This document shows, piece by piece, positions 63,502 through 64,000 of a stretch of 64,000 nt of DNA. Source of the stretch: Jeongeupia sp. HS-3 (GTDB lineage: Bacteria; Pseudomonadota; Gammaproteobacteria; Burkholderiales; Chitinibacteraceae); NCBI RefSeq assembly GCF_015140455.1, contig NZ_AP024094.1:2108001-2172000 (forward strand). The letters run 5' to 3'. The notes under the pieces were generated by a model. It worked only from the letters and a program-made list of their open reading frames with translations. It was not told the origin of the DNA and made no database searches. Numbering within the stretch: the first letter of the stretch is position 1; the number at the start of each line of letters is the position of its first letter. The translations under genes and the position numbers were made by a program.

Positions 63502-63525
63502 ACGGGCGGCCCTTGGGCCGCCCGT
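63502..63525. repeat. Perfect 11-bp inverted repeat upstream of glutaredoxin
   Basis: ACGGGCGGCCC (63502-63512), two bases, GGGCCGCCCGT (63515-63525). On the minus strand it is followed by TTTAGTCTTTT, on the plus strand by TCTCCTCTG. It resembles a terminator but lies between divergent transcription units. Confidence 0.7.
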
Positions 63526-63725
63526 TCTCCTCTGACTGCCCCTCTTTTTTCCTGCAATCGCCTTATCAGCACCAACCAGCGTGCCTAAATCAATGCAAAG
63601 GATCTCACGCGCGCGATTATTTATATGCAAATTGTAGATCTACTAGCAGATCGATTTGCCGGGCGGGCTTGCAGTTCGGCCTGATGCCCTCATTTGGCTT
63701 GGATGTCCTCAGGAGTAGCTATTCA

Positions 63726-63986
63726 ATGCCCAAGGTAGTGATGTACAGCACCGCCGTCTGCCCGTATTGCGTGATGGCCGAGCGCCTGTTGCATGCGCGC
63801 GGCGTCGAGACGATCGAAAAAATCCGCATCGATCTCGATCCGGCCCAACGCGATGAGATGATGCAGAAAACAGGACGACGTACCGTGCCGCAGATCTATA
63901 TCGGCGATACGCATGTTGGCGGCTATGACGATCTGGCGGCGCTCGATCGCGCCGGCGGCTTGACGCCACTGCTCGAAGACAAATGA
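63726..63986 (+). CDS. grxC: Glutaredoxin 3
   Basis: 86-residue thiol-disulfide oxidoreductase with the active site CPYC at residues 12-15 (MPKVVMYSTAVCPYCVMAE), the cis-proline in RRTVPQIYIG and the glutathione-binding GGYDDLAAL. The ATG at 63726 has AGGAG ten bases upstream. Confidence 0.96.
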   Translation: MPKVVMYSTAVCPYCVMAERLLHARGVETIEKIRIDLDPAQRDEMMQKTGRRTVPQIYIGDTHVGGYDDLAALDRAGGLTPLLEDK

Positions 63987-64000
63987 CCGTTGTGCTGCGC
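63983..64000 (+). CDS. Possible start of the next gene (partial)
   Basis: An ATG overlaps the grxC stop (ATGA) and opens six codons, MTVVLR, to the window edge. In many proteobacteria secB follows grxC, but these residues are too few to identify the product. Confidence 0.3.

Overview
The window is a 64 kb piece of a GC-rich betaproteobacterial chromosome. A complete 16S-tRNA-Ile-tRNA-Ala-23S-5S operon, a grpE/dnaK pair with sigma-32 type promoters, an rnfABCDGE-nth locus, two hexanucleotide protein repeats and chitin-directed enzymes (a GH18 glycosidase and a secreted CBM5/12-polysaccharide deacetylase) point to the order Neisseriales, most likely a chitinolytic member related to the Chitinibacteraceae/Chromobacteriaceae. 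The order and family are inferences from gene content and gene style; the 16S gene at 61500-63034 (minus strand) would settle them.

Layout. 1-2800: heat-shock genes dnaK (cut by the window edge) and grpE, each with its own sigma-32 promoter. 2860-11160: central carbon metabolism, with isocitrate lyase and malate synthase (both glyoxylate-shunt enzymes, on the + strand about 4.3 kb apart), and between them an isomerase, an MFS transporter, a YfeO-type ClC channel and a LysR regulator divergent from aceB; then an LpxL-like acyltransferase. 11300-17400: an ABC exporter, a YibF-like GST and a complete four-gene osmoprotectant ABC importer. 17690-22050: a maltose-acetyltransferase family enzyme, Rep helicase and a Cache-domain chemoreceptor. 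22380-24080: a tandem glycine riboswitch in front of an alanine/glycine:sodium symporter. 24140-28100: chitin-binding deacetylase, AraC-GyrI regulator and a low-GC GrpB gene bracketed by short palindromic repeats. 28250-35530: nth and the Rnf electron-transport operon, which carries an unusual alpha/beta-hydrolase-DinB fusion gene between rnfC and rnfD. 35700-38090: pyrD, folD and a tRNA Pro-Arg-His cluster with a near-consensus promoter. 38135-44290: a small zinc-ribbon protein, a long structured palindrome of unknown function, a SulP transporter, a spermidine-synthase-like enzyme, a DUF5710 protein, exonuclease I, a YeiE-like LysR regulator and a TFIIB-type zinc-ribbon protein. 44350-47150: a Cd/Zn/Pb P-type ATPase and its divergent MerR-family regulator. 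47155-47710: a non-coding, repeat-like stretch. 47770-51975: an etfB-etfA-fpr operon divergent from ETF-quinone oxidoreductase. 52040-57550: GH18 enzyme, RidA, a membrane fatty-acid desaturase, an MscS channel, heptose-1-P adenylyltransferase and a ferritin-like diiron protein. 57850-63290: the rRNA operon with its terminator, processing stems, boxA sites and promoter. 63726-63986: glutaredoxin.

How the genes fit together. AceA and AceB allow growth on acetate or fatty acids, and the ETF/ETF-QO genes would feed electrons from acyl-CoA oxidation to quinone. Rnf couples ferredoxin and NADH pools to the membrane ion gradient; Nth, an Fe-S glycosylase, is co-transcribed with it, as in other proteobacteria. 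Several genes deal with osmotic stress (osmoprotectant importer, MscS) and metal stress (P-type ATPase plus regulator). The most unusual items are the hydrolase-DinB fusion inside rnf, the structured palindrome at 38337-38411, an inverted repeat upstream of aceA and a 14-bp duplication over the rnfA start codon.
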